Source: JAQGLW01 sp035995725 (GTDB lineage: Bacteria > Pseudomonadota > Gammaproteobacteria > Burkholderiales > Burkholderiaceae_D). From it: a stretch of DNA of 5,747 nt. The notes under the pieces are model-generated. The model was not told where the DNA came from, ran no database searches, and saw only the letters and a list, made by a program, of their open reading frames with translations. The stretch is taken from the NCBI GenBank assembly GCA_035995725.1, contig DASYKE010000058.1:1-5747 (forward strand), written 5' to 3'. Both the position numbers and the translations under genes were made by a program. This document shows, in pieces, positions 1 through 5,549 of the stretch; positions within the stretch are counted from its first letter, which is position 1; every line of letters begins with the position of its first letter.

Positions 1-105
1 CTGTCGCCGAATGTCTTTCATGTCGGGCGGCGGCTTGCGCGATTCGGCGCGTTTTTCCATGTACATGCGGACCTGCTGCTTCGTTGGCTGATTAAACTGA
101 GCCAC
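1..105 (-). CDS. Partial CDS, small hypothetical protein (5' end only, GTG start)
   Basis: The reading frame enters from the left edge on the minus strand and its first 35 codons are visible. The protein begins MAQFNQPTKQQVRMYMEKRA and continues ESRKPPPDMKDIRRQ. The start is the GTG at 105-103: an in-frame TAG lies at 120-118, and a GAGGT ribosome binding site (115-111) sits five bases upstream. The visible part is polar and basic, with no signal peptide or membrane segment, and has a short PPP stretch near residues 25-27. It resembles small uncharacterised proteins that begin with a QPT...VR...M motif and a PPP...IRRQ segment, but I cannot name a family. A 15-base palindrome lies about 26 bases upstream of the start and could be its operator. 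The 3' end is outside the window, so length and function are unknown. Confidence 0.6.
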   Translation of the reverse strand, partial: MAQFNQPTKQQVRMYMEKRAESRKPPPDMKDIRRQ

Positions 106-130
106 GGCACACCTCGTCTAAAGAGTGAAT

Positions 131-145
131 CAAGGTAGTACCTTG
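131..145. promoter_or_regulatory. 15-base near-perfect palindrome, possible operator
   Basis: CAAGGTA-G-TACCTTG has two 7-base arms that are exact reverse complements around one central base. It lies 26 bases upstream of the GTG start of the left-edge gene, where an operator would overlap promoter or leader. Seen directly; the operator role is inferred. It is too short and lacks a T-run, so it is unlikely to be a terminator. Confidence 0.4.
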
Positions 146-169
146 GTTAACGTCGCGATAAATGCAGTG

Positions 170-198
170 TTGACGCCATCGCTACAGCTTTTTGTAAG
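170..198 (+). promoter_or_regulatory. Weak sigma70-like promoter pair reading rightward
   Basis: TTGACG (170-175) is followed after 17 bases by TGTAAG (193-198). The -35 box matches the consensus at five of six positions and the -10 box at four of six. It would start a transcript near 205 that runs into the terminator-like hairpin at 325-360, with no protein gene between. Such pairs arise by chance, so this is only suggestive. Confidence 0.25.
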
Positions 199-204
199 AA
201 GATG

Positions 205-360
205 TAATGGACCAAGGCTCGGAAATGCAATTAAGCCAGGAGCAGGGTAAAGCCCGGAATTGTCAGCCTGCTCTTCACTGCCGACCTTATGCTGTCCGCA
301 TATCATATGTACCTATTTGTAATGGTTACAGATTTCGGTCTGTAACTCTTTTTGGTTTTT
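205..360 (+). ncRNA. Candidate small RNA in the left intergenic region
   Basis: This is a speculative call for part of the 352-base gene-free stretch between the left-edge gene and the DUF1931 gene. It would start after the promoter-like pair at 170-198 and end at the terminator-like hairpin and T-rich tract at 325-360. Inside it, GAGCAGG (240-246) and CCTGCTC (267-273) can form a second seven-pair stem with a 20-base loop. No plus-strand ORF of useful length with a ribosome binding site was found to explain the terminator. No known RNA family was recognised. The alternative is that the hairpin ends transcription from a gene no longer present. Confidence 0.25.
325..360 (+). terminator. Rho-independent terminator-like hairpin, rightward
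   Basis: GTTACAGA (325-332) and TCTGTAAC (339-346) are perfect 8-base inverted arms around TTTCGG. With a U-G closing pair this could form a UUCG tetraloop. The T-rich tract TCTTTTTGGTTTTT (347-360) follows at once. The stem is only moderately GC-rich, which lowers confidence. On the minus strand no T-run follows the stem, so it should work only rightward, away from the left-edge gene and toward the convergent end of the DUF1931 gene. No plus-strand gene precedes it in the window. Confidence 0.55.
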
Positions 361-370
361 AGAGCGTCCA

Positions 371-408
371 CCGTAAATCACCCCCGCAGTTTTAATTGCC
401 GTAAATCA
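371..408. repeat. Two direct copies of a 10-base repeat, 28 bases apart
   Basis: CCGTAAATCA occurs at 371-380 and again, identically, at 399-408. The second copy overlaps the left arm of another inverted pair, ATTGCCG (395-401) with CGGCAAT (427-433). The copies lie downstream of the DUF1931 gene in non-coding sequence. No function can be assigned; with only two copies this is not an iteron array. Confidence 0.4.
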
Positions 409-432
409 ATTCGCACCTCATTTTTGCGGCAA

Positions 433-457
433 TGCCGATTCAGCACGCCAATCGGCA
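433..457 (-). terminator. Hairpin directly after the DUF1931 stop codon
   Basis: On the minus strand the TAG stop (460-458) is followed at once by TGCCGATT, a 9-base loop and AATCGGCA, giving an 8-pair stem. No T-run follows (the next bases are TTGCCGCAAAAATG), so it is not a standard intrinsic terminator. It may protect the 3' end of the mRNA or help rho-dependent termination. The distal arm shares CGGCA with a second possible stem (395-401 with 427-433), so two folds compete. Confidence 0.35.
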
Positions 458-907
458 CTACAACAATAGATCGAACATACGGAAGGCTTTGTCCCAGTGC
501 TGGGGCAGCGGGTTTTTCACATCCTCATCGAAGATATTGAAACTGCGGGCAAGCGCCACGCCGAGTCCGCCGGCGATTTCAGGAAGCTGTGCCCTGGTTT
601 CATCGTTGTAATCCAGGTCGAGTGGAGGTAGCTTCGTCAACTGATCCAGTATCGCGCTCAGCTGGATTTCCTCGTTGATGTTTCTGAAAGCATGGATGCA
701 TTCCTGCAGGCCTTTGGTGATGGGTAAATCATTGGGCTGAATAATATCCCGGTCATTTGACTTTGCAATGGCTTCACCGCGAACAAGCAGATCATAGATC
801 TTGCGGTTGATCAAATCGTTAAAGCGCCTGAGGTCTTCCTTGTCGACATCGATACTTGCGACCAGCCGAAAGAAGCGCTCAAATCTGTCGATAGCCATTA
901 GTTCCAT
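458..907 (-). CDS. DUF1931 family protein, predicted bacterial histone-fold protein
   Basis: The 149-residue protein matches, from memory, the DUF1931 family, whose Aquifex and Thermus members have known structures with histone-like folds. Family hallmarks are visible: RFERFFR near residues 8-14, RKIYDLLVRGEAIAK at 35-49, NDRDIIQPNDLPITKGLQE at 51-69, LPPLDLDYNDETRAQLPEIAGGLGVALAR at about 93-121 (split by a short variable part) and HWDKAFRMFDLLL at the C-terminus. The RDIIQPNDL segment resembles the loop-2 to helix-3 region of archaeal histones, so residues of about 7-75 may be one histone fold and 80-149 a second, giving a built-in pseudo-dimer. Length is normal for the family. The start is ATG 907, with AGGAGG (922-917) nine bases upstream. 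By hand count it has 27 acidic and 19 Lys/Arg residues, so it is acidic, odd for a DNA-compacting protein. The cellular role is unknown. It lies 94 bases after the aldo/keto reductase gene. Confidence 0.9.
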   Translation of the reverse strand: MELMAIDRFERFFRLVASIDVDKEDLRRFNDLINRKIYDLLVRGEAIAKSNDRDIIQPNDLPITKGLQECIHAFRNINEEIQLSAILDQLTKLPPLDLDYNDETRAQLPEIAGGLGVALARSFNIFDEDVKNPLPQHWDKAFRMFDLLL

Positions 908-985
908 GATGTTAATCCTCCTAATGTATATTCAAATCAATCGAGATATCTATGAATGCCGCGGCTCCGTACATGGTTTCCGGCC

Positions 986-999
986 CGGCTTCCGAGCCG
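986..999 (-). other. Small hairpin just after the aldo/keto reductase stop
   Basis: CGGCT-TCCG-AGCCG forms a five-pair GC-rich stem three bases past the TGA stop (1004-1002). No T-run follows on the minus strand, so it is a weak or rho-assisted terminator at best, and the DUF1931 gene could still be read through from the operon. Confidence 0.25.
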
Positions 1000-1001
1000 C
1001 C

Positions 1002-1835
1002 TCAGATCACCTCGAGCGGGCGCTTCTCGGTCGGCGGTGGAAAAGCGCGGTCCAGCTCGGCAAAATCGTCGTTCGAAAGCGGTATGTCGAGCGCGATGCG
1101 ATTCGCCTTGACGTGGCCCGGCGATGCTGCCTTCGGGACAGCGATAATGCGATCCCGTCTGAGTACCCAGGCAAGTGCTATCTGGGCTGGCGTCGCTACA
1201 TACTCGTCAGCAATGTGTTTTAGCACAGGACGATCAAGCAGCCGGCCCTGTTCAAAGGGGGAATAGGCCATGACGGGAATGTTACGCTTGTCGCACCAGG
1301 GCAGCAGGTCGTACTCGATGCCGCGCCGCATCAGGTTGTAGAGCACCTGGTCGGTCGTGACGGCGCCTCCGTTCGAAAGGCCTGCAAGTTGCTCCATCTC
1401 CGAAACGTCGAAATTGCTGACGCCCCAGTAGCGGATTTTTCCCGTTCGCACCAGGTCATCGAAAGCCTCGAGCGTTTCTTGCAGCGGCACCTGGCCTCGC
1501 CAGTGCAGCAGGTAAAGGTCGATCCGATCCGTTGCAAGACGGTGCAGGCTGCGCTCGCAGGCGGCAATCGTTCCCTCCCGGGTCGCGTGTTGCGGAAGTA
1601 TCTTGCTTACCACGAAGGCTTTGCTCCGGCGTCCGGTGATCGCTTTGCCGACGAGCTCTTCGGAAGCGCCATTGCCATACATTTCGGCGGTATCGATTAC
1701 GGACATGTGGAGGTCGAGAGCGAACCGTATTGCGTCAATTTCGGTTGCTTTATTTTCCGGTTTTTCGCCCATGCCCCAGGTACCCTGACCGAGCACTGGC
1801 GCCGACTCGCCGGATGGAAGTTTGGTCATGCGCAT
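1002..1835 (-). CDS. Aldo/keto reductase, YeaE-like
   Basis: This 277-residue protein is a single (alpha/beta)8-barrel NADPH-dependent reductase of aldehydes and ketones. It resembles E. coli YeaE, which is linked to methylglyoxal reduction (from memory). The AKR tetrad is visible: Asp48 (VIDTAEMYG), Tyr53 in the same motif, Lys78 (VVSK) and His111 (LLHWRG). The cofactor-side motifs GVSNF and VPKAASPGHVKAN follow at the expected places. Length is typical. The frame can be opened to a GTG at 1850, but the AGGAG ribosome binding site (1845-1841) lies inside that extension, five bases before ATG 1835, so 1835 is chosen; ATG 1829 is a weaker alternative. It is the fourth gene after the LLM remnant at the operon head, 68 bases past the OYE stop. 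It probably reduces electrophilic carbonyls in the cytoplasm; the true substrate is not shown. Confidence 0.93.
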   Translation of the reverse strand: MRMTKLPSGESAPVLGQGTWGMGEKPENKATEIDAIRFALDLHMSVIDTAEMYGNGASEELVGKAITGRRSKAFVVSKILPQHATREGTIAACERSLHRLATDRIDLYLLHWRGQVPLQETLEAFDDLVRTGKIRYWGVSNFDVSEMEQLAGLSNGGAVTTDQVLYNLMRRGIEYDLLPWCDKRNIPVMAYSPFEQGRLLDRPVLKHIADEYVATPAQIALAWVLRRDRIIAVPKAASPGHVKANRIALDIPLSNDDFAELDRAFPPPTEKRPLEVI

Positions 1836-1840
1836 GATAA

Positions 1841-1845
1841 CTCCT
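1841..1845 (-). promoter_or_regulatory. Ribosome binding site deciding the aldo/keto reductase start
   Basis: AGGAG five bases upstream of ATG 1835. Because it lies downstream of the GTG at 1850, it rules out the longer reading. Confidence 0.8.
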
Positions 1846-1903
1846 ATCACAAGTCAATCTGTTTTCATCTTGTCATGGCGCAATTGCCGCACCAGTGTTG
1901 TCA

Positions 1904-3145
1904 TTACCGCCAGCTCTCATCCACGCAGGGTTTGGGTTGCTCGCCGCGTTCCTGGGCGAGAGTGGGGTAGTCGGTATAGCCTTTGGAGCCGCCGCCGTAA
2001 TACGTGGGCCGGTCATCGGCATTCAAGGGCGCACGGGTACGGAACCGTTCAGGCAGATCCGGGTTGGCGATAAACTTGCGGCCGAACGCGATCAAGTCCG
2101 CCTTGCCCTGTTCCAGCCACTGTTCGGCAGCGTCATGGTCGAAACCGCCGGCCATGATCAGCTTGCCCCGATATTTATTGCGCATCAGCTCGACCATCCG
2201 CAATGCGGCAGGCTCAGGTTCGACCTTGTTCTCGAGCGCGGAGGCAACCGGGTTGATCATGTGCAGGTAGGCGAGACTGTAGTCATTCAGCTTCTCCGCG
2301 ATGTAGCCGAACGTCGCTTCCGGATTGTCGTCCCTGGCGTCATTGACCATACCGTAGGGCAACAACCGCACCCCCACCCGGTCCGCTTCCAGGATAGGGG
2401 TGACTGCATCCAGCACTTCGAACAGCAGCCTTGCCCGGTTCTCGACCGGCCCGCCGTATTCATCGGTGCGGCGGTTGGTGCCGGATTTGATGAACTGGTC
2501 GATCAGATAGCCGTTGGCGGCATGCACTTCAATGCCGTCAAAACCCGCGGCGAGCGCATTTTTGGCTGCGCGCACATACTGGTCGACGAGATAGGGCATT
2601 TCCTCGAGCTGCAAGGCGCGCGGCGTTTCGAATGGAACCAGTTCGCCCTCGCCGTTTTCGTTTTCGATAAACGCTTCGCCGGCAGGCTTGATGGCCGACG
2701 GTGCGACCGGCAGCATGCAATCGGGTTGCAGCGTCGGATGGGAAATGCGCCCGACGTGCCACAGCTGAGCGAACATCAATCCGCCAGCCGCATGCACGGC
2801 TGCGGTGACCAGGCGCCAGCCTTCGACCTGTTCGCGGCTGTGGATGCCCGGGGTCCAGGCGTAGCCCTGTCCCTGCATGGAGACCTGAGTCGCTTCGCTG
2901 ATGATGAGCCCGGCCGATGCGCGTTGCACATAATATGCAGCATTGAGAGGAGAGGGAATATTGCCCGGCTGCCGCGACCGCGAACGGGTCAAGGGAGCCA
3001 TCACGATTCGGTTGCGCAGATTGTAGTGTCCGACTTTGATCGGCTGGAACAATTTTTCTGCGGGCGGCTGTGGTGCAGCGGCTTGCGGCGCCGCAGTTTT
3101 CTGCGCAGTGGTTTGCTCCGCAGCGGGTGGTGTTGCTACAGACAT
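1904..3145 (-). CDS. Old Yellow Enzyme-family alkene reductase (NemA/OYE type) with N-terminal extension
   Basis: The 413-residue protein is an FMN-dependent ene-reductase of the OYE family, which uses NAD(P)H to reduce C=C bonds activated by carbonyl or nitro groups, and in some members nitrate esters. The barrel begins near residue 31 (KLFQPIKVG, then RIVMAPLTRSR with flavin-tuning Thr53). Gln127 lies in FAQLWHVGR. The substrate-binding pair and proton donor are His208, Asn211 and Tyr213 in VHAANGYLIDQF. TDEYGGPVENRARL (227-240) and the FMN phosphate motif GRKFIANPDLPERF (355-368) follow. The barrel has usual length, but residues 1-30 are an extra tail rich in Ala, Pro, Gln and Thr without a hydrophobic core, so not a signal peptide. 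The start is firm: GGAGG (3156-3152) lies six bases before ATG 3145. It sits 64 bases after the MDR gene in the operon. Confidence 0.95.
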   Translation of the reverse strand: MSVATPPAAEQTTAQKTAAPQAAAPQPPAEKLFQPIKVGHYNLRNRIVMAPLTRSRSRQPGNIPSPLNAAYYVQRASAGLIISEATQVSMQGQGYAWTPGIHSREQVEGWRLVTAAVHAAGGLMFAQLWHVGRISHPTLQPDCMLPVAPSAIKPAGEAFIENENGEGELVPFETPRALQLEEMPYLVDQYVRAAKNALAAGFDGIEVHAANGYLIDQFIKSGTNRRTDEYGGPVENRARLLFEVLDAVTPILEADRVGVRLLPYGMVNDARDDNPEATFGYIAEKLNDYSLAYLHMINPVASALENKVEPEPAALRMVELMRNKYRGKLIMAGGFDHDAAEQWLEQGKADLIAFGRKFIANPDLPERFRTRAPLNADDRPTYYGGGSKGYTDYPTLAQERGEQPKPCVDESWR

Positions 3146-3209
3146 GATATGCCTCCGATAGAAATGAGTGTCAGGTTCATGGCCGTGCCAATCCGGCCGA
3201 AACGGTTTG

Positions 3210-4181
3210 TCACATGGCCTGGATTTCCAAAGCTACCTTGCCGTGCACGTGCTTGTTCAGGACCATGTCGAGCGCATCCGGTGCATGATTGAACTGAAAG
3301 ATGTCCTGGACCACCAGTTGAAGAACTCCGCCGTCGATCATGCGTGTGACGATTCCGAGTCGGTCGCCGTCTCCACGTACCACGTAATCGGAAACGACTT
3401 CCACGTCAGGCCGCTTGACAGTTACCGTACCCGGCAGGTCGACCATCTTGCCGCCTTCCCGCAGCGCCCAGACGTAGTCGTTCGCATCGTCGCCCGCGAC
3501 GCCATTGAGCACTTTGTCCACGCCGCCCGGGTAAATCGCACGTATCGCCTTTGCCATGTCATCCTCGGCGGTGTAATCAATCACGGTTTCGGCGCCGAGA
3601 TCGGCCACGAAGTCGCGGTTGCGCGCGCTGGTGGTGGCCACCACATGCGCTCCGACGCCTGAGGCAATCTGCACTGCGAGGTGACCGACACCCCCGGCGG
3701 CGGCCGAAATCACGATGATGTCGTCCTCCTGCACATCGAGGATGTCGACCAGGGTTTCATGCGCCGTCAGGCCCACGATCGGCAATGCGCCGGCGCGCAG
3801 CAGATCGAGCGAAGAGGGCGCATGCGCGAGGTAGGAATCCGGCACCATCATGTACTGCGCCCATGCGCCGTTGTCATACAGCGGATAGCTGTACGCATAG
3901 ACGCGGTCGGTCTCGTTGAAGCCCTGGACATCCCGGCCTACCGAGACGGCTGTGCCCGCGCCCGCCAGGCCGAGGACCAGCGGAAACTCCCGCTCCATAT
4001 CCCATTCGCCCCTGCGCACCAGTTCATCCCAATCGCCCACTTCGGCGCCGCGCATCTTGATCACGACATCGCGCGACCCCGGTTCCCGCGGTACCGGAAC
4101 ATCCATCAGTTGCATAGGCTCACCGTAGCCTTTGATGGCCCAGCCGCGCATCGTTTTTTTTGAAGGTTTGGTATCAGCCAT
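3210..4181 (-). CDS. Zinc-less MDR NADP-dependent oxidoreductase (quinone oxidoreductase-like), copy 1
   Basis: The 323-residue protein has the medium-chain dehydrogenase/reductase layout: an N-terminal GroES-like substrate domain (residues of about 11-130, with GAEVGDWDELVRRGEW and FPLVLGLAGAG) and a Rossmann domain with AAAGGVG at 160-166 and ATTSARN at 182-188, typical of NADPH binding. It has no cysteine at all, so the catalytic and structural zinc sites of alcohol dehydrogenases are absent; this fits the quinone oxidoreductase/enone reductase branch. AAAGGVG leading into HLAVQ and LTAHETL near 138-144 are usual for that branch. The start ATG 4181 has AAAGGAG (4195-4189) seven bases upstream. 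It is a tandem paralogue of the next gene upstream, 33 bases away, with roughly 60% identity by eye. The likely role is NADPH-dependent reduction of quinones or unsaturated carbonyls; the substrate is inferred. Confidence 0.93.
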   Translation of the reverse strand: MADTKPSKKTMRGWAIKGYGEPMQLMDVPVPREPGSRDVVIKMRGAEVGDWDELVRRGEWDMEREFPLVLGLAGAGTAVSVGRDVQGFNETDRVYAYSYPLYDNGAWAQYMMVPDSYLAHAPSSLDLLRAGALPIVGLTAHETLVDILDVQEDDIIVISAAAGGVGHLAVQIASGVGAHVVATTSARNRDFVADLGAETVIDYTAEDDMAKAIRAIYPGGVDKVLNGVAGDDANDYVWALREGGKMVDLPGTVTVKRPDVEVVSDYVVRGDGDRLGIVTRMIDGGVLQLVVQDIFQFNHAPDALDMVLNKHVHGKVALEIQAM

Positions 4182-4214
4182 GGCTGAACTCCTTTCAACG
4201 AGAAATGGTTGTTC

Positions 4215-5174
4215 CTATCTGATCTTGAGCGCAATCTTGCCGGGCACATGCTTGGTCAAGACCTTGTCGAGGGCATCCGGCGCCCGCTCAAACGGAATGA
4301 TTTCGTGGATTTCCACTTTAAGGATTTCTTCGTCGATCATGTCCGACACGGTTTCGAGCCGCGCGCCGTCGGCGCGGACCACGTAGTCGGAGGTGATCCG
4401 CACGTCGGGCCGCTTCGCAGTGATTGAGCCAGGCAAGTCCACCATATGCCCGCCACCGGCGAGCACGGACACATACTGGTTCGCCGCTTCGCCCTTGACG
4501 CCGTTCAATGCCTTGTTCACGCCTTTCGGATAGCGATCATGGATCGCCTGGACCACGTCTTCCGACGTGTAGTCGATCACCGTGTCGACGCCAAGCGCAA
4601 GGACAAATTCGACGTGGCGCCGGCTGGTCGTTGCGACGACCTGCGCGCCGAGGTGTTTGGCAAGCTGTACCGCGAGGTGGCCGACACCGCCGGATGCAGC
4701 CGTAACCAGTACCACCTCGCCTTTTCGTACGTCGAGAATGTCGACCAGGGTTTCATGCGCGGTCAGGCCGACTATCGGCACCGCCCCCGCGCGTGTCAGC
4801 TCCAATATCGGGGGTGGAGGGGCGGCGTAGGATTGCGGAACCAGCATGTACTCTGCCCACGCGCCGTTGTCGTATAGCGGATAGCTGTACGCATAGACGG
4901 GATCGTCCTTCTTGAAACTCTTGACATCTTTGCCGACGGAGGTAACGGTGCCGGCGCCGGCCAAACCAAGAACCAGTGGAAACGGGCGCTCCATCGGCCA
5001 TTCGCCCTTGCGCACCAGTTCATCCCAGTCGCCCACTTCGGCGCCGTGCATGCGGATCAGCACGTCGTTCGGTCCCGGCCGCGGCAGCGGGAGATCCCGC
5101 ATGCGCATGAATTCTCCATAGGCGTTGATGGTCCAGGCGCGCATTGTCGTATTCGAGGAATTCATGTTGGCCAT
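4215..5174 (-). CDS. Zinc-less MDR NADP-dependent oxidoreductase (quinone oxidoreductase-like), copy 2
   Basis: The 319-residue paralogue of the downstream gene has the same domain order: a GroES-like domain with GAEVGDWDELVRKGEW and FPLVLGLAGAG, then a Rossmann domain with AASGGVG at 159-165 and ATTSRR at 181-186. It also has no cysteine, so no zinc ligands of the usual kind. The frame can open at ATG 5207, overlapping the upstream ORF by 14 bases. ATG 5174 is preferred because MANMNSSNTTMRAW then aligns without a gap to MADTKPSKKTMRGW of the paralogue. Neither start has a good ribosome binding site; only a weak GGA lies about 11 bases before 5174. The upstream ORF stops 19 bases before it, so translation may depend on coupling to that ORF. 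A hydrophobic proline run (APPPP near 118-122) differs from the paralogue and may alter the substrate pocket. Confidence 0.92.
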   Translation of the reverse strand: MANMNSSNTTMRAWTINAYGEFMRMRDLPLPRPGPNDVLIRMHGAEVGDWDELVRKGEWPMERPFPLVLGLAGAGTVTSVGKDVKSFKKDDPVYAYSYPLYDNGAWAEYMLVPQSYAAPPPPILELTRAGAVPIVGLTAHETLVDILDVRKGEVVLVTAASGGVGHLAVQLAKHLGAQVVATTSRRHVEFVLALGVDTVIDYTSEDVVQAIHDRYPKGVNKALNGVKGEAANQYVSVLAGGGHMVDLPGSITAKRPDVRITSDYVVRADGARLETVSDMIDEEILKVEIHEIIPFERAPDALDKVLTKHVPGKIALKIR

Positions 5175-5193
5175 ATGAGAAGTCCATTCATAT

Positions 5194-5526
5194 TTACGAT
5201 GTTGCATTCTGTGAGTTGGTCACAAGCGGCGGCAGAATTTCCTCACCGATCTCATCGAGGACCTCGGTCGCGTTGCCCGCACCGTACTTGAAGTTGAGAA
5301 TGATGTGATTCGCCCCGATCATGCTTAGCGCAATCGATCGGAAATTTTCGTTAAATAGGGTAGAGCGCTGCTTGTAGTCAATGCGCAATGCAGGAGCCTC
5401 GACCGCCTGGAATGCCTCAGTCGGAAAGAATATATCCAACGTCAGGTGACGTGGAGCAAACATCCTTTGCAAGCCCTTGCCTTCGTTTGGCCGAGCCTTT
5501 CTGTTTGCCATCAGCATGCTCGCCAT
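5194..5526 (-). pseudogene. Internally deleted luciferase-like (LLM) flavin oxidoreductase, remnant or mini-protein
   Basis: The 110-residue ORF carries both ends of what looks like an LLM-class flavin oxidoreductase of the BA3436-type subfamily (matched from memory). RMFAPRHLTLDIFFPTEAFQ (residues 21-40) corresponds to the usual N-terminus before the first barrel strand. ALRIDYKQRSTLF through GANHIILNFKYG and EVLDEIGEEILPPL (46-101) correspond to the C-terminus. Full-length members have about 300 residues, so some 200 residues holding nearly all of the FMN barrel are missing, in frame, with the junction near residues 40-47. It cannot be a working monooxygenase. Yet TAGGAGG lies seven bases before ATG 5526, so it is probably still translated. 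ATG 5532 is only one base from that site and is rejected. It heads the operon and ends 19 bases before the MDR gene. It could instead be a short unrelated protein. Confidence 0.65.
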
Positions 5527-5533
5527 TGGCATG

Positions 5534-5538
5534 CCTCC
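5534..5538 (-). promoter_or_regulatory. Strong ribosome binding site of the LLM remnant
   Basis: GGAGG (inside TAGGAGG) seven bases before ATG 5526. It is one of the best ribosome binding sites in the window and decides for ATG 5526 over ATG 5532. Confidence 0.75.
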
Positions 5539-5549
5539 TAACTAATAGG

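Noticed and set aside
352..540. Plus-strand 62-codon frame overlapping the DUF1931 3' end
   Set aside because: It has no ribosome binding site, starts inside the T-rich tract of a terminator-like hairpin, and shows no recognisable motif.
925..930. TATACA as -10 box for the DUF1931 gene
   Set aside because: A start from it would fall inside the AGGAGG site at 917-922, leaving no room for a normal leader; no matching -35 box was found.
1836..1850. GTG at 1850 as start of the aldo/keto reductase
   Set aside because: The ribosome binding site lies within this extension and points to ATG 1835, where the protein also begins like its relatives.
1389..1970. Plus-strand open frame opposite the aldo/keto reductase
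   Set aside because: It is antisense to a gene with the full AKR catalytic tetrad, and I see no family motif or good ribosome binding site for it.
1895..3292. Long plus-strand open frame of 465 codons opposite the OYE gene
   Set aside because: It mirrors the OYE gene, whose catalytic motifs, length and ribosome binding site are clear. The plus-strand translation shows no recognisable domain and is a GC-rich antisense shadow.
3168..4163. Two plus-strand frames opposite the first MDR gene
   Set aside because: They are antisense shadows; similar shadows appear opposite the paralogous MDR gene, as expected from shared protein coding on the other strand.
5175..5207. ATG at 5207 as start of the MDR copy 2 gene
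   Set aside because: It overlaps the upstream ORF, has no ribosome binding site, and adds 11 residues absent from the paralogue, which aligns start-to-start with ATG 5174.
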